From: DAOPXV01 sp035352535
Lineage (GTDB): Bacteria; Muiribacteriota; UBA9980
Assembly (NCBI GenBank): GCA_964545075.1
Contig: CAZJFS010000015.1
Span: 1 to 44,545, forward strand
Length of the DNA: 44,545 nt
Direction: 5' to 3'
Positions 15,516 through 23,501 of this stretch are shown here, in pieces. The notes below the pieces were generated by a model, which was not told where the DNA came from, ran no database searches, and saw only the letters and a program-made list of their open reading frames with translations. A program made the position numbers and the translations under genes. Positions within the stretch are counted from its first letter, which is position 1. Every line of letters begins with the position of its first letter.

Positions 15516-16109
15516 ATGAATACGGTTGATATGTCCAATATAAGTTTCACGATAAAATTCCTTCTGGCGCTGTCCGCTTTCTCGCTGGCTTTCTATCTCG
15601 AAAAACTATGGGTCGTGATCTCTTTAAATAATAAGATAAATCAAAATTTTAAGTCCGTGATATCTTATATATTTGAAAAAAATATCAGCATAGAGTTTTT
15701 GTTTGAAACGATGCTTTCCGAGAAAAGTATCCCTTTGAATAAAAATGTAAGCAATCTCATTTTCAATTATAATATCGAAACCGACGCGCTGATCGAAAAG
15801 ATAAAAGCTTCGATATCAAAGTTAGGCTCTATCGCCGTTCTTTCACCGTATATAGGCCTTTTCGGGACCGTCGTCGGCATAATGGAAGCGTTCGCGCAGA
15901 TCGCAAAAAGCGGCTCGTCCAATTTCGCCGTGGTGTCAAAAGGCATATCCGAAGCGCTTGTGGCTACCGCGGCCGGGCTTCTGCTCGCGATAATGGCGTC
16001 TTTTCTTTATAATCACCTGACCTCTAAGATAAAGATAGTTCAAAGCGGCAAGGATACGTACGTTGAAAAGCTCAATAACGAGTTAAAATATATCGAAGCG
16101 GGCAAGTAA
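15516..16109 (+). CDS. exbB: MotA/TolQ/ExbB proton channel family protein
   Basis: 197 aa. An N-terminal membrane helix (FTIKFLLALSAFSLAFYL) and two helices flanking the diagnostic block SPYIGLFGTVVGIMEAF, then GISEALVATAAGLLLAIMAS, identify the proton-conducting channel subunit that works with ExbD and TonB (or TolR/TolA) to transmit the proton-motive force to outer-membrane transporters. It is the first gene of a three-gene set with exbD and tonB, separated from exbD by 130 bases. ExbB and TolQ cannot be told apart from sequence alone; the tonB neighbour supports ExbB. Confidence 0.9.
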   Translation: MNTVDMSNISFTIKFLLALSAFSLAFYLEKLWVVISLNNKINQNFKSVISYIFEKNISIEFLFETMLSEKSIPLNKNVSNLIFNYNIETDALIEKIKASISKLGSIAVLSPYIGLFGTVVGIMEAFAQIAKSGSSNFAVVSKGISEALVATAAGLLLAIMASFLYNHLTSKIKIVQSGKDTYVEKLNNELKYIEAGK

Positions 16110-16239
16110 TACAAATTATAGTGATCGATAAAACAATATGCTGAATTTACCGGAAGACCGGCTTTATAACTTTGTAAGTTTAAAAAAATACAACAATTTC
16201 TTCAGTTGAAATCAAATTTAATTTCAGGCTGGCGCAATA

Positions 16240-16659
16240 ATGAGTAAAAAAGATAACGATGATTTTATAGTAGGCATAAACATAACGCCTTTCACGGACG
16301 TTGTGCTCGTTCTGCTTATAATTTTCATGGTCGCCGCGCCTTATATTCCAAGAGATAACATAGGCGTTACGCTTCCCAAAACAGCAGCCGCGAAAGAAGT
16401 TTCAGATACGAAAGACCCGTCGGTGCGCGAAATAGTGGTGTTGGGATCGAATGAGATAATGTTAGACGGCGCCACGATGGAAATAGAACTTTTTCAAAAG
16501 CATTTAAGCGAGAGGAAAGCCTCCGCGACAAATGAAGTTTACGCCGTTTCCGCCGACGCCGCTTCGGCTTATCAGAGCGTGGTAAGCGTTCTTGACATGC
16601 TCAAGAAAAATAATATAACCGAAGTCGTTTTAAGGACGGAGGCTGGCGCTTTAAAATGA
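16240..16659 (+). CDS. exbD: Biopolymer transport protein ExbD/TolR
   Basis: 139 aa. A short cytoplasmic start, one membrane helix containing the essential aspartate (NITPFTDVVLVLLIIFM, Asp20), and a periplasmic domain ending in EVVLRTEAGALK. It forms the ExbB-ExbD channel. The stop overlaps the tonB start by 4 bases (ATGA at 16656-16659), so the two are translationally coupled. Confidence 0.92.
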   Translation: MSKKDNDDFIVGINITPFTDVVLVLLIIFMVAAPYIPRDNIGVTLPKTAAAKEVSDTKDPSVREIVVLGSNEIMLDGATMEIELFQKHLSERKASATNEVYAVSADAASAYQSVVSVLDMLKKNNITEVVLRTEAGALK

Positions 16660-17663
16660 TCGGAAATCACAGGGCCGATATAAGATTTAGAATTTTTGTG
16701 TATATTTATTCGCTCATGGCTCATCTGCTGTTATTTTTTTGCGCTCTGAATTATGTTCATGGCGCGGTAACTGTAAATCAGGAGGCTATAGACCTGAAAA
16801 AAAACGCCAGAATGCCTTTTTCATTTAAGGTTTCGCTGACCGGCCGGAAAGGCAATACTTACGACGCCTCAAAAAAGATAGACGGCGTTGATATGGACAA
16901 GATCAAAAAGAATATATTCGATAATTTGAATTTAGTAAAGCGGAAATATGACCTGGCAAAGGTTTATATCCCTGAAGTTCCAAAGCTTCCGGAAAAACCG
17001 GCGGAGAAAAAAACAGAACCGCCTGTTCCTGAAAAACCCGAAAAGAAGACCGTAGCGGAAAAGAAGGTTTTGGAAGATAAAAAGAAAGCCGAAAAGCCGA
17101 AAAAAGCCGAAAAAAAAGAGAAAGAAAACAGGGAATTAAAAGCCAGGGCGGAGATCGAGGAAAAGGACGGGAAAACCGAAGTTGAAAAAAAGCCTGAAAA
17201 TAAAATAGATGCGGCTGTAACGGCTTCGCAACCGATAAATTCGGCGCGAATGAATTCGGTTCCCGGAGAATCCGGGCCGGCCGTTTACGGAAATATGTCG
17301 GGAGACGGAAATACCGGATCGGATATCGCCGGTTCTCCGGATGGGAATGCCGATCCTTCGATAGAATTGAACCGTGTCGAGCTTTTTAAATCGATAGTGA
17401 GCGAGAAAATAAAAAAAGGCGTGAAATATCCCGAAAGATGCAGAAAATTAGGCGTCGAGGGAAAGGTCAGGCTGAGTTTTGAGATAGCTAAAAATGGAAA
17501 GGTCTTAAACGCCGGGATTGACCGGTCTTCCGGGAACGATGAGATAGACGCTTCGGCCGTCGCCGCGGTTAAATCAGGCGAACCGTTTTTGCCGTTCCCT
17601 AAAAATAGCGGCGAAACCATAAAATTCGTGATGCCGCTCAATTACGAGTTGAACGAGGAATAA
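16656..17663 (+). CDS. tonB: TonB family energy transducer
   Basis: 335 aa. One N-terminal membrane helix (about 12-33), a long Lys/Glu/Pro-rich periplasm-spanning linker (about 110-190, with repeats such as PEKPEKKTVAEKK), and a C-terminal TonB domain (VKYPERCRKLGVEGKVRLSF, then GEPFLPFPKN). The role is to couple ExbB/ExbD to outer-membrane receptors, implying TonB-dependent transporters elsewhere in the genome. It is coupled to exbD by a 4-base overlap. Implies a diderm cell. Confidence 0.9.
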   Translation: MIGNHRADIRFRIFVYIYSLMAHLLLFFCALNYVHGAVTVNQEAIDLKKNARMPFSFKVSLTGRKGNTYDASKKIDGVDMDKIKKNIFDNLNLVKRKYDLAKVYIPEVPKLPEKPAEKKTEPPVPEKPEKKTVAEKKVLEDKKKAEKPKKAEKKEKENRELKARAEIEEKDGKTEVEKKPENKIDAAVTASQPINSARMNSVPGESGPAVYGNMSGDGNTGSDIAGSPDGNADPSIELNRVELFKSIVSEKIKKGVKYPERCRKLGVEGKVRLSFEIAKNGKVLNAGIDRSSGNDEIDASAVAAVKSGEPFLPFPKNSGETIKFVMPLNYELNEE

Positions 17664-17673
17664 AATCCAAACA

Positions 17674-18018
17674 TCATTCGTTAAGGCTCTTTATGGCGTC
17701 CTCTTCCCTGTCGCATAACGTAAAAACATGCAAAAGTCCGGTAAGGTCAAAGACCTCGCGGACATGTTCCTGCATCCCGACGAAAACGAATCTTCCATTG
17801 ACCGCCTTTAATTTCTTGGCGACAGCGAGAAACACGCGAAGTCCGGCGCTGCTGATGTAGTCGAGTTTCAGGAAATTGATCATCAATTTCCTCTCGCCCG
17901 AGGTGATTATGCCGTTGAATTTTTCGTCGACCTCGAGATAATTGCTGGAATCTAATTTTCCGGCAAGGCTGATGACGACGATATCGTCTGTTTTGGATAT
18001 TGAAAGTTCTATCTTCAA
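17674..18018 (-). CDS. STAS-domain protein (anti-sigma factor antagonist family)
   Basis: 114 aa, one STAS domain. The phosphorylation loop LDYISSAGLRVFLAVAK carries the usual Ser (56/57) of SpoIIAA/RsbV-type antagonists, which bind anti-sigma kinases in their dephosphorylated state. Translation starts at TTG (18018), with AAGGACG upstream; no ATG gives a better fit. No anti-sigma kinase (RsbW type) or PP2C phosphatase is in the window, and the anti-sigma at 1846 is of the unrelated zinc type. It converges on tonB with a 10-base gap. Confidence 0.88.
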   Translation of the reverse strand: MKIELSISKTDDIVVISLAGKLDSSNYLEVDEKFNGIITSGERKLMINFLKLDYISSAGLRVFLAVAKKLKAVNGRFVFVGMQEHVREVFDLTGLLHVFTLCDREEDAIKSLNE

Positions 18019-18159
18019 TTTAACGTCCTTTCAAAATTTATGGTAAAAGTTTATTTTAAAATTGCGTGAGACGGTCGAGCGTGTTTTCAAAATAATAGCA
18101 AATATAAATTTTTTAGCTTTAACGGGCCGGCTGATGCGTTTTCAGAGCTGTCGTGAAAA

Positions 18160-19059
18160 TCAGCTTAATTGCACTAAGCTGTCGAACGATTCGATCGCCG
18201 ACAATATTTCCTCTTTTTTGCGCTCGATGATCTTGTTGCCGGTTTCCATTATGAGCGGGAGTTTTTCGACGTCCCACATGTTTATGACTTCATCGAAGTG
18301 GATGTTTATTATTACGATCTCGTGGTGGTGAATGTCTATAGCGAGCGCCATCTGTTTTTTCTGCGTCGATGTATAGCTGCGGCTTATGAAGTGGTGGAAA
18401 TATTCTATGAAGCTCGTCGATTTAAGCTTGACCTGCTGTTCTATGGCGACGGCTATGATTATGTCCGCGCCTTTTTTGACCGCTTCCAGAACCGGGAGGG
18501 GCGAACTGTAAACGCCGTCCACGAGCCATTTTCCGTTGACGCAATACGGCGGGAAAAAAGGGAATTGAGCGGCTGAAGCGTAAACGGCTTCGGCCACGTC
18601 GCCCGTATTGAGAGTAACACCCTCGCCCGTTTCGACATCGGTGGCCTGAATGAACGTCGGCGTTTTAAGTTCCTCGAACTTCATTCCCTTATAAATAATT
18701 TTCAAAACTTCTATGAGATTTTGAGGTTTTAGAATGCCGCATGTTTTATTGAACCGCCCGAACGGCAGTTTTGCTATGCCCAGAAGCGTCCTGTAATCGA
18801 TTTTTGAAAAAAGTTTTTTGCTTAAATATTTTGATATGATATCGCGCATCTGGTTTCCGTTGTATCCCGCTCCGCGCATCGCGGCTACTATGGCGCCGCC
18901 GCTGCATCCGAAAAGCCAGTCGATATTTATGTTGTTTTCGTCGAGAAAATCAAAAAGCGGGATCGTCGCCATAGGTTTGATTCCGCCGCTGCCTATGACA
19001 ACGGCTATTTTCGGACGTTTTTTTCCGGTTTTTTTTTCAGTGTTTTCAATGTCCGGCAT
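18160..19059 (-). CDS. Patatin-like phospholipase (RssA type)
   Basis: 299 aa, soluble. Catalytic serine in GCSGG (Ser53), catalytic aspartate in the DGVYSSPLPV motif (Asp181), and the conserved ASAAQFPFFPP block. The oxyanion glycines read GSGGIKP rather than the common GGGGARG, so the Arg is replaced. Such enzymes hydrolyse acyl esters of phospholipids or other lipids; the in vivo substrate is unknown. No signal peptide, so it acts in the cytoplasm or at the inner face of the membrane. Confidence 0.85.
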   Translation of the reverse strand: MPDIENTEKKTGKKRPKIAVVIGSGGIKPMATIPLFDFLDENNINIDWLFGCSGGAIVAAMRGAGYNGNQMRDIISKYLSKKLFSKIDYRTLLGIAKLPFGRFNKTCGILKPQNLIEVLKIIYKGMKFEELKTPTFIQATDVETGEGVTLNTGDVAEAVYASAAQFPFFPPYCVNGKWLVDGVYSSPLPVLEAVKKGADIIIAVAIEQQVKLKSTSFIEYFHHFISRSYTSTQKKQMALAIDIHHHEIVIINIHFDEVINMWDVEKLPLIMETGNKIIERKKEEILSAIESFDSLVQLS

Positions 19060-19150
19060 TTTTCTTCGCTTTTTTATGAAAAAATATTTAAAGACAATAT
19101 AAACTTTATAACTACAGTCAGCATTAATTATAACAAATCACATTAAAAAT

Positions 19151-19182
19151 AAAAAGTGCTTTGATAACAAAAGCACTTTTAT
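19151..19182 (-). terminator. Terminator of the calcium-binding-repeat gene
   Basis: AAAAGTGCTTT and AAAGCACTTTT form an 11-bp stem around a short loop, with T runs on both sides, so it may also stop transcription from the plus strand. Confidence 0.8.
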
Positions 19183-19215
19183 TTTATGAGTTTTATTAAA
19201 TTTTATGAAATATGT

Positions 19216-20346
19216 TTATATTTTATAGTTTTGAAAATATGCTTCTCCGATGTTCGTGACGCCGCCGCTGCCGTTATAAGCTCCCGTTTTATGCGTTATG
19301 AGATTTCCGTTGACGCTTTCATTGACGGCTGAAATTTTTGAAATGTCGATTGAAACTATTCCAGCGGATTTAAGTGAGACTAATTGTTGAACCATCTGTT
19401 TTTCCTGATTCATTTTATATCTTAAAATTTGAAGTTTGCTGAAGGCTTTATCGTTTTCATCTATGACGTTATCTTTATTGTCGTCATATTTTGAAAGTTC
19501 TTCAAATCCGTCTTTGGCCCCGTTTTGATCGCCGAAAAGTTCTTTTCCATTGTCTATTACGCCATTTTCGTCTTTGTCGAGCGCGAGCATTCCGTCCTCA
19601 CCGCTGGTAACGGCGGTTTTTTCTTCTTTTCCGTCACCGTCTATATCAAAACTGACGCCGTCTTCCGCCGTGGTCAGATCAAAGCCATTTTTATCGACAT
19701 CGATTATGAGAGGATCAATTTGTTGGAATTGGTGTTCCTGGGGCTTTCCATCCTGATTGGTTATTTGAACTGAAACTTGAGCGCTTATAGAGGTTTCGAC
19801 TTGAACCATTGATTGACTCATCGACTGATTTACGGATTGATTGGCAGATTGAGCAGCTGATTGTTGGGCGCTGGCGGCCTTGCTTAATATCCCGTTTAAG
19901 TTTTGAGCAACGCCGCTTACCTGGTCATTTGATAATCTGCCCATATTTTCAGCAAGGGAATAGAATAATTTATCAAATGAATCTTTCAGCTCCGGATCTT
20001 CATAAAAAGGTTCGAGTAAGATATATAATTTTTGAAGTTCAATGTCTAATTTAGGGTCGTCGCTGAACCTTTTCATAGCGGTTTGAGCTGCTTGAGACGA
20101 CACTTTAGCATTTGAAAAAACTGTGTTTATGAAGTTCAAAGCTTTGGCGTGTATTGAAATGAAAGCTTCATCTAAATTGATACCGGAATTAGATGAATTT
20201 GTCTGTTCTGTTTTATTGCCGCTGTCGCGAGTTCCGTCTGGAACTGGAATTGCTTTTTGAACATTAACGTTCGCGGAAAATTGAAGTGATGCTGATATTG
20301 AAAAGTTAAATTGAGTTTGAGAAGTGATGTTTAATATTTCTGCCAT
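19216..20346 (-). CDS. Calcium-binding (EF-hand/dockerin-like) protein with low-complexity linker
   Basis: 376 aa. The N-terminus is Ser/Thr/Asn-rich with no classical signal peptide. Residues 60-150 are helical. A Gln/Ser/Asn-rich repeat follows (SAAQSANQSVNQSMSQS, about 162-180). The C-terminal half has Asp-rich loops of the EF-hand type: FDIDGDGKEE (about 233), LDKDENGVID (about 256) and YDDNKDNVID (about 287), in the arrangement seen in large secreted RTX/hemolysin-associated proteins (D.D.NG.D...DGVSFD.DGDG). The start at 20346 is preferred to 20361 because GGAGG lies eight bases before it. It is probably exported without a cleavable signal, but no exporter is nearby. It is alone in its transcription unit. 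Confidence 0.65.
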   Translation of the reverse strand: MAEILNITSQTQFNFSISASLQFSANVNVQKAIPVPDGTRDSGNKTEQTNSSNSGINLDEAFISIHAKALNFINTVFSNAKVSSQAAQTAMKRFSDDPKLDIELQKLYILLEPFYEDPELKDSFDKLFYSLAENMGRLSNDQVSGVAQNLNGILSKAASAQQSAAQSANQSVNQSMSQSMVQVETSISAQVSVQITNQDGKPQEHQFQQIDPLIIDVDKNGFDLTTAEDGVSFDIDGDGKEEKTAVTSGEDGMLALDKDENGVIDNGKELFGDQNGAKDGFEELSKYDDNKDNVIDENDKAFSKLQILRYKMNQEKQMVQQLVSLKSAGIVSIDISKISAVNESVNGNLITHKTGAYNGSGGVTNIGEAYFQNYKI

Positions 20347-20503
20347 AGAAATCGCCTCCATGCGTTCCCTATTTTATGTAAGAATTTTTTTCTTCCTTGA
20401 AAAAAAATATTCCCCCTCTTTCGTTATCGGCATAGAAAGCATTATACTTTAGCTTTTTTTTAAATAAAAAATTTTTTTTGAATTATTGTTAAAATTTTAA
20501 CGC

Positions 20504-20606
20504 TTTTAAAAATTTTGAGGACCCGTTTGCCGCTGCCGGCCGTTAAAACTTCAAACCCTTCTAGTTAGAGGCATTTGACCAAAAATTTTCTTGTTCTAAT
20601 AAACAT
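20504..20606 (-). pseudogene. Remnant of a response-regulator receiver domain
   Basis: Read on the minus strand this gives MFIRTRKFLVKCL, a stop, then LEGFEVLTAGSGKRVLK. It matches the start of the intact response regulator at 22880 (NIRVLLKTCLELEGFEVFTA). Over 36 bases I count 29 identities, with one GAA to TAA change giving the stop. It is not expressed as a protein. Confidence 0.6.
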
Positions 20607-20662
20607 TTATCGAAATTGATATTGATTTTAATACATATCTTAATTTGAAGATAATTTGAGAT

Positions 20663-20704
20663 ATGATAAGAATTTTAATTGTGGATGATTTAAATCTATT
20701 TTAG
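20663..20704 (+). pseudogene. Second receiver-domain remnant (N-terminal strand)
   Basis: An ATG frame reads MIRILIVDDLNLF then stop. ILIVDD is the first beta strand and acidic pocket of response regulator receiver domains. It lies head-to-head with the remnant at 20504-20606, so the two could be pieces of one gene separated by an inversion. Confidence 0.45.
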
Positions 20705-20742
20705 TATTAAGGAAATTTTAAAGTCTTGATTTTACTGCTGTT

Positions 20743-20770
20743 TTGTTTTAAAGCTGCCATGAGATATAAT
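20743..20770 (+). promoter_or_regulatory. Promoter of the KimA-like permease gene
   Basis: TTGTTT (20743-20748), a 16-base spacer, TATAAT (20765-20770), leaving a leader of about 30 bases. There is no c-di-AMP (ydaO) riboswitch in front, unlike many Firmicute kimA genes. Confidence 0.55.
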
Positions 20771-20809
20771 GTCGAATTTACATCGTACCATAATCTTAAG
20801 GAGACTATA

Positions 20810-22864
20810 ATGAAACCGCTGCATGAAAATAAACTTGGACAAAAAAAGAATATATTTCAAAAGTTAAAATCTCTCATAATAGGTGATGCGCTGGATCCTC
20901 ATGATCCGCATGTTTTTCACAACATTTCACTTATCGCGTTCTTTGCCTGGGTCGGTCTCGGCGCGGACGGACTGTCATCGTCGTGTTACGGACCTGATGA
21001 AGCGTTGCAGGCTTTAAACGGGCATTATCATCTTGGAATTTTCGTCGGCCTGGCCGCCGCGATAACGGTTTTTATTATAAGTTCGAGCTACTCTCAGATA
21101 ATTGAATTGTTCCCGACGGGCGGCGGCGGTTATCTCGTCGCGAGCAAGCTTCTCTCACCCACATGGGGCATGATATCCGGCTGCGCGCTCCTGGTCGATT
21201 ACGTACTAACCATAACGGTTTCCATCGCATCCGGCGCCGACGCCATTTTCAGTTTCCTTCCGGCGAAATATCTTCCTTATAAATTGGAAGTAGCGGTTCT
21301 GGGTCTTGTAATTCTGACGCTTTTGAACTTGCGCGGCGTCAAGGAATCCGTCATGGCGCTGCTTCCTATATTCCTCGTATTCGTAGCGACGCACGTTTTC
21401 GTGATTTTATATGCTGTAGGGATCAATATAATGAGTTTGGGCACTGTTGTTACGCAAACCGTGGCCGATGTACATAAAACATCAGCCGAGCTTGGGTTCT
21501 GGGGAATGATGCTTCTTATTCTTCGAGCATATACTATGGGCGCCGGTACATACACCGGTATCGAGGCAGTCAGCAATGGCCTGCCGATCCTTCGCGAACC
21601 AAAGGTCGAGACCGGAAAGCGCACGATGGTCTATATGTCGGTATCTCTTGCGTTCACGGTTTTCGGTTTGATGCTGGCGTATCTTTTATTGAAGGTCTCC
21701 CCGGTTACGGGAAAGACCATGAATGCGGTGCTTCTTGATAACATGACGGTTTCGTGGCCAAAAATGCTTGGCCTGGCATTTATTTATATCACGCTGATTT
21801 CAGAAGCCGCTCTCTTGTTCGTTGCCGCCCAGGCGGGCTTTCTCGATGGTCCGCGCGTTCTGGCTAATATGGCTCTCGACAGATGGTTTCCTAATAAATT
21901 CGCTATGCTCAGCGATCGCCTCGTCAACCAGAACGGCATTTTGATAATGGGTATTTCAGCGTTGATGGTAATGTTATATACCCATGGCCAGGTCTCGTTT
22001 TTGATAGTATTATACAGTATCAACGTTTTCGTGACTTTCATGCTCTCACAGCTTGGCATGGTCAAACACTGGTGGCTGGTTAGAAACGAAGAGCCTAAGT
22101 GGAAACATAAACTTCTGATCAACGGGATAGGCCTCGTTATAACTTCTTTTATTCTCGTATCCGTCACGGTAATCAAGTTTCACGAGGGCGGATGGCTTAC
22201 GATTCTAATCACAGGTTCGCTCGTAGCGCTTGCGATATCCATAAAACGGCATTATAACGACACTTCAAGGATGATCGGTCAGCTTCAGACTCTTTTAAAG
22301 GCGGCCGATATCACGCTCATCGAATACGATAAAGCGGTCGCCGAAAACAGGCTTCCGGTTCATAAGTGCGACCCTGGAGCCAAAACGGCGGTGCTTCTTG
22401 TCGGCGGTTATAACGGAATGGGACTTCACGCGCTATTTAATATAATTAAAATATTTGGCGATACCTTCAAAAACTATGTATTTCTTCGCGTCGGCGTGGT
22501 CGACGCCGGAAACTTCAAGGGCGTCGCTGAAATAGATAAACTCAAGGAACACGCTCAAAACGAAGTTGATAAATACGTGAAGCTTATGACCCAGCACGGC
22601 TATTATGCCGAAGGCATTTCAGCTATTGGAACGGATGTCGTCGATGAAACAATGAATATGTCGGACGTGCTGACTAAAAAATATTCCAATGCCATATTTT
22701 TCGGAGGCCAGTTGATATTTCCTGAAGCGTCTTATCTGGCCGGTATGCTTCATAACTATACGGCATTCGTGATACAGAGAAAATTCTATTATAAGGGAAT
22801 TCCAATCGTTATTCTTCCAATAAGGCTCGTGGAAGAGACGGCTAAAAAAACATTGCGAGCTTAG
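20810..22864 (+). CDS. APC-superfamily permease, probable potassium transporter (KimA/YdaO-like)
   Basis: 684 aa: about 12 membrane segments in residues 40-490, then a cytoplasmic domain of about 190 residues. Hallmarks are VGLGADGLSSSCYGPDEALQ (compare SSDALSSVAYGTEQ in KimA) and the loop ELFPTGGGGYLVASKLL (compare FPKGGGAYTVS). KimA proteins are potassium/proton symporters; the neighbouring kdp operon supports that substrate, though amino-acid transport cannot be excluded. The start at 20810 has AAGGAG seven bases upstream, so a longer frame from 20726 is not used. It ends 15 bases from the convergent response regulator gene. Confidence 0.75.
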   Translation: MKPLHENKLGQKKNIFQKLKSLIIGDALDPHDPHVFHNISLIAFFAWVGLGADGLSSSCYGPDEALQALNGHYHLGIFVGLAAAITVFIISSSYSQIIELFPTGGGGYLVASKLLSPTWGMISGCALLVDYVLTITVSIASGADAIFSFLPAKYLPYKLEVAVLGLVILTLLNLRGVKESVMALLPIFLVFVATHVFVILYAVGINIMSLGTVVTQTVADVHKTSAELGFWGMMLLILRAYTMGAGTYTGIEAVSNGLPILREPKVETGKRTMVYMSVSLAFTVFGLMLAYLLLKVSPVTGKTMNAVLLDNMTVSWPKMLGLAFIYITLISEAALLFVAAQAGFLDGPRVLANMALDRWFPNKFAMLSDRLVNQNGILIMGISALMVMLYTHGQVSFLIVLYSINVFVTFMLSQLGMVKHWWLVRNEEPKWKHKLLINGIGLVITSFILVSVTVIKFHEGGWLTILITGSLVALAISIKRHYNDTSRMIGQLQTLLKAADITLIEYDKAVAENRLPVHKCDPGAKTAVLLVGGYNGMGLHALFNIIKIFGDTFKNYVFLRVGVVDAGNFKGVAEIDKLKEHAQNEVDKYVKLMTQHGYYAEGISAIGTDVVDETMNMSDVLTKKYSNAIFFGGQLIFPEASYLAGMLHNYTAFVIQRKFYYKGIPIVILPIRLVEETAKKTLRA

Positions 22865-22879
22865 CTGCTCTAAATATTT

Positions 22880-23482
22880 TTATTTGCCCTTTCCTATTAT
22901 CAATTCATACATTGACAGGAATTTATCGGCAAGTTCACGTTCGCCAATGGCCGAATACGCCATGTAGAAAAGCCTGTAAAGTTCGGCGCATTCGGGTGCG
23001 GTAACCACGAGTTTTTTTAATTCGGCGATAGCATCTTTGTTTTTTCCTGAAATTATGAGAGATTCTATATAACCTGTATCGCATCCTTCGAAACTTCCAG
23101 CAAGGTCTTCTTTATGGCCGTCGGGCCAGATCTCCCCGAGAAGGGCCCTGATCTTATTCGCCGTAAAGGGTTTTTGAAGATATGCGATGGCGCCCATTTT
23201 TGTGCATTCGACGGCGTTTTTAATTGAAGCGAATGCCGTCATTATAATCACCGGCGTTTTCGATCCATTATCCCTCATCTTTTTCAAAAGTTCGGTTCCG
23301 CTTATCTCAGGCATTTTAATGTCTATGAACGCGATGTCCATCTGCGTATTTTTTAATAATTCTATAGCTACGGTCGCGTCGGACGCCGTAAATACCTCGA
23401 ACCCTTCCAGTTCGAGGCATGTTTTTAATAATACTCTGATATTTTTGGTATCGTCGACTACGAGCGCTTTTTTTAATGCCAT
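22880..23482 (-). CDS. Response regulator with receiver domain and short helical C-terminal domain
   Basis: 200 aa. The receiver domain (1-120) is complete: acidic pocket Asp10-Asp11, phosphoacceptor Asp54 (FIDIKMP), Thr82 and Lys104 (LQKPF). The C-terminal 75 residues are helical and resemble one or two TPR-like hairpins (GKNKDAIAELKKLVVTAPEC), with no DNA-binding HTH. It probably signals by protein contact rather than as a transcription factor. It follows the histidine kinase gene with a 19-base gap and shares its promoter. This is not KdpE, which would carry a winged helix. Confidence 0.85.
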   Translation of the reverse strand: MALKKALVVDDTKNIRVLLKTCLELEGFEVFTASDATVAIELLKNTQMDIAFIDIKMPEISGTELLKKMRDNGSKTPVIIMTAFASIKNAVECTKMGAIAYLQKPFTANKIRALLGEIWPDGHKEDLAGSFEGCDTGYIESLIISGKNKDAIAELKKLVVTAPECAELYRLFYMAYSAIGERELADKFLSMYELIIGKGK

Positions 23483-23501
23483 TTTAATGCCGGCCCTTTA
23501 C

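Noticed and set aside
17674..18018. STAS protein as partner of the zinc anti-sigma at 1846
   Set aside because: STAS antagonists bind RsbW/SpoIIAB-type kinases, a different class from ZAS anti-sigmas, and the genes are 15 kb apart.
20362..20809. A possible c-di-AMP (ydaO) riboswitch before the KimA-like gene
   Set aside because: The leader after the likely promoter is only about 30 bases, and none of the conserved ydaO blocks can be found in the whole upstream region.
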